From Anaerolineae bacterium (lineage in GTDB: Bacteria > Chloroflexota > Anaerolineae > B4-G1 > SLSP01), in assembly GCA_018055515.1 (NCBI GenBank), contig JAGPHL010000008.1:2036-23485 (forward strand): a DNA stretch of 21,450 nt. Direction: 5' to 3'. Below, in pieces: positions 21,411 through 21,450 of the stretch (positions are counted from its first letter, which is position 1; each line of letters opens with the position of its first letter). Made by a program: the position numbers and the translations under genes. The notes under the pieces are model-generated. The model saw nothing but the letters and a program-made list of their open reading frames with translations. It was not told the origin of the DNA and did no database searches.

Positions 21411-21450
21411 GAAAGGTGAGCAGCACAGCCGCGGTCACGCAAGTGAGAAC
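21411..21450 (+). repeat. Possible third copy of the leader element, cut by the window edge
   Basis: GAAAG followed by GTGAGCAGC (21416-21424) repeats the opening of the elements at 9229-9306 and 15748-15804. The following bases fit less well and the right side is missing, so this is only suggestive. Confidence 0.25.

Overview
The window is GC-rich and gene-dense, with no gene-free stretch above 300 bases. The longest gaps are about 200 bases (6200-6403 and 9215-9422) and about 125 bases (13795-13919); what they hold is listed under features. It looks like a chromosomal segment of a Chloroflexota bacterium, probably Anaerolineae or a related class. This is inferred from the rpsU-yqeY and pgpH-ybeY-dgkA pairings, the large polytopic GT39 and O-antigen-ligase proteins, and a secreted glycosidase that ends in a short FLPLVLK tail. 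No mobile element, CRISPR array, tRNA or rRNA was seen.

Layout. 1-1058 (minus): nearly complete M24 Xaa-Pro-type peptidase, cut by the window edge. 1194-1838 (plus): metallo-beta-lactamase-fold hydrolase. 1887-2410 (minus): two small membrane proteins. 2492-5447 (minus): pgpH, ybeY and dgkA, joined by GTGA and ATGA stop/start overlaps. 5535-6199 (minus): yqeY and rpsU, behind a consensus promoter and a strongly structured leader. 6404-9214 (minus): a response regulator with a roadblock-like C-terminus, followed by a GT39-type membrane glycosyltransferase. 9423-12811 (plus): secreted clan GH-A glycosidase overlapping a TPR protein. 12818-13794 (minus): ArsR-type repressor overlapping a CDP-alcohol phosphatidyltransferase. 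13920-15728 (plus): mutL with the endonuclease motif. 15824-16570 (plus): GYD-domain protein, then an ImmA/IrrE-like protein that has lost its HExxH. 16593-17519 (minus): isoaspartyl peptidase/asparaginase. 17608-18483 (plus): unknown secreted/membrane protein. 18476-21359 (minus): UDP-glucuronate decarboxylase-like epimerase, Nudix hydrolase and O-antigen ligase, all translationally coupled.

Themes. Several genes serve the envelope or polysaccharides: lipid phosphate recycling (dgkA), phospholipid headgroup transfer, GT39, sugar-nucleotide synthesis and polymer ligation. c-di-AMP turnover (pgpH), ribosome maturation (ybeY, rpsU) and mismatch repair are the housekeeping component.

The most notable unlabelled signal is a shared leader element. 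Related GTGAGC...GCTCAC sequences lie just upstream of the Shine-Dalgarno sites of two unrelated genes (9229-9306 minus, 15748-15804 plus). They differ by exactly three 7-base units. Other signals worth checking are the rpsU leader hairpins, a dyad inside the promoter of the ArsR operon, a dyad spanning the -10 of the epimerase operon, and the degenerate metallopeptidase beside the GYD gene. All assignments are by reading motifs; no database search was run.
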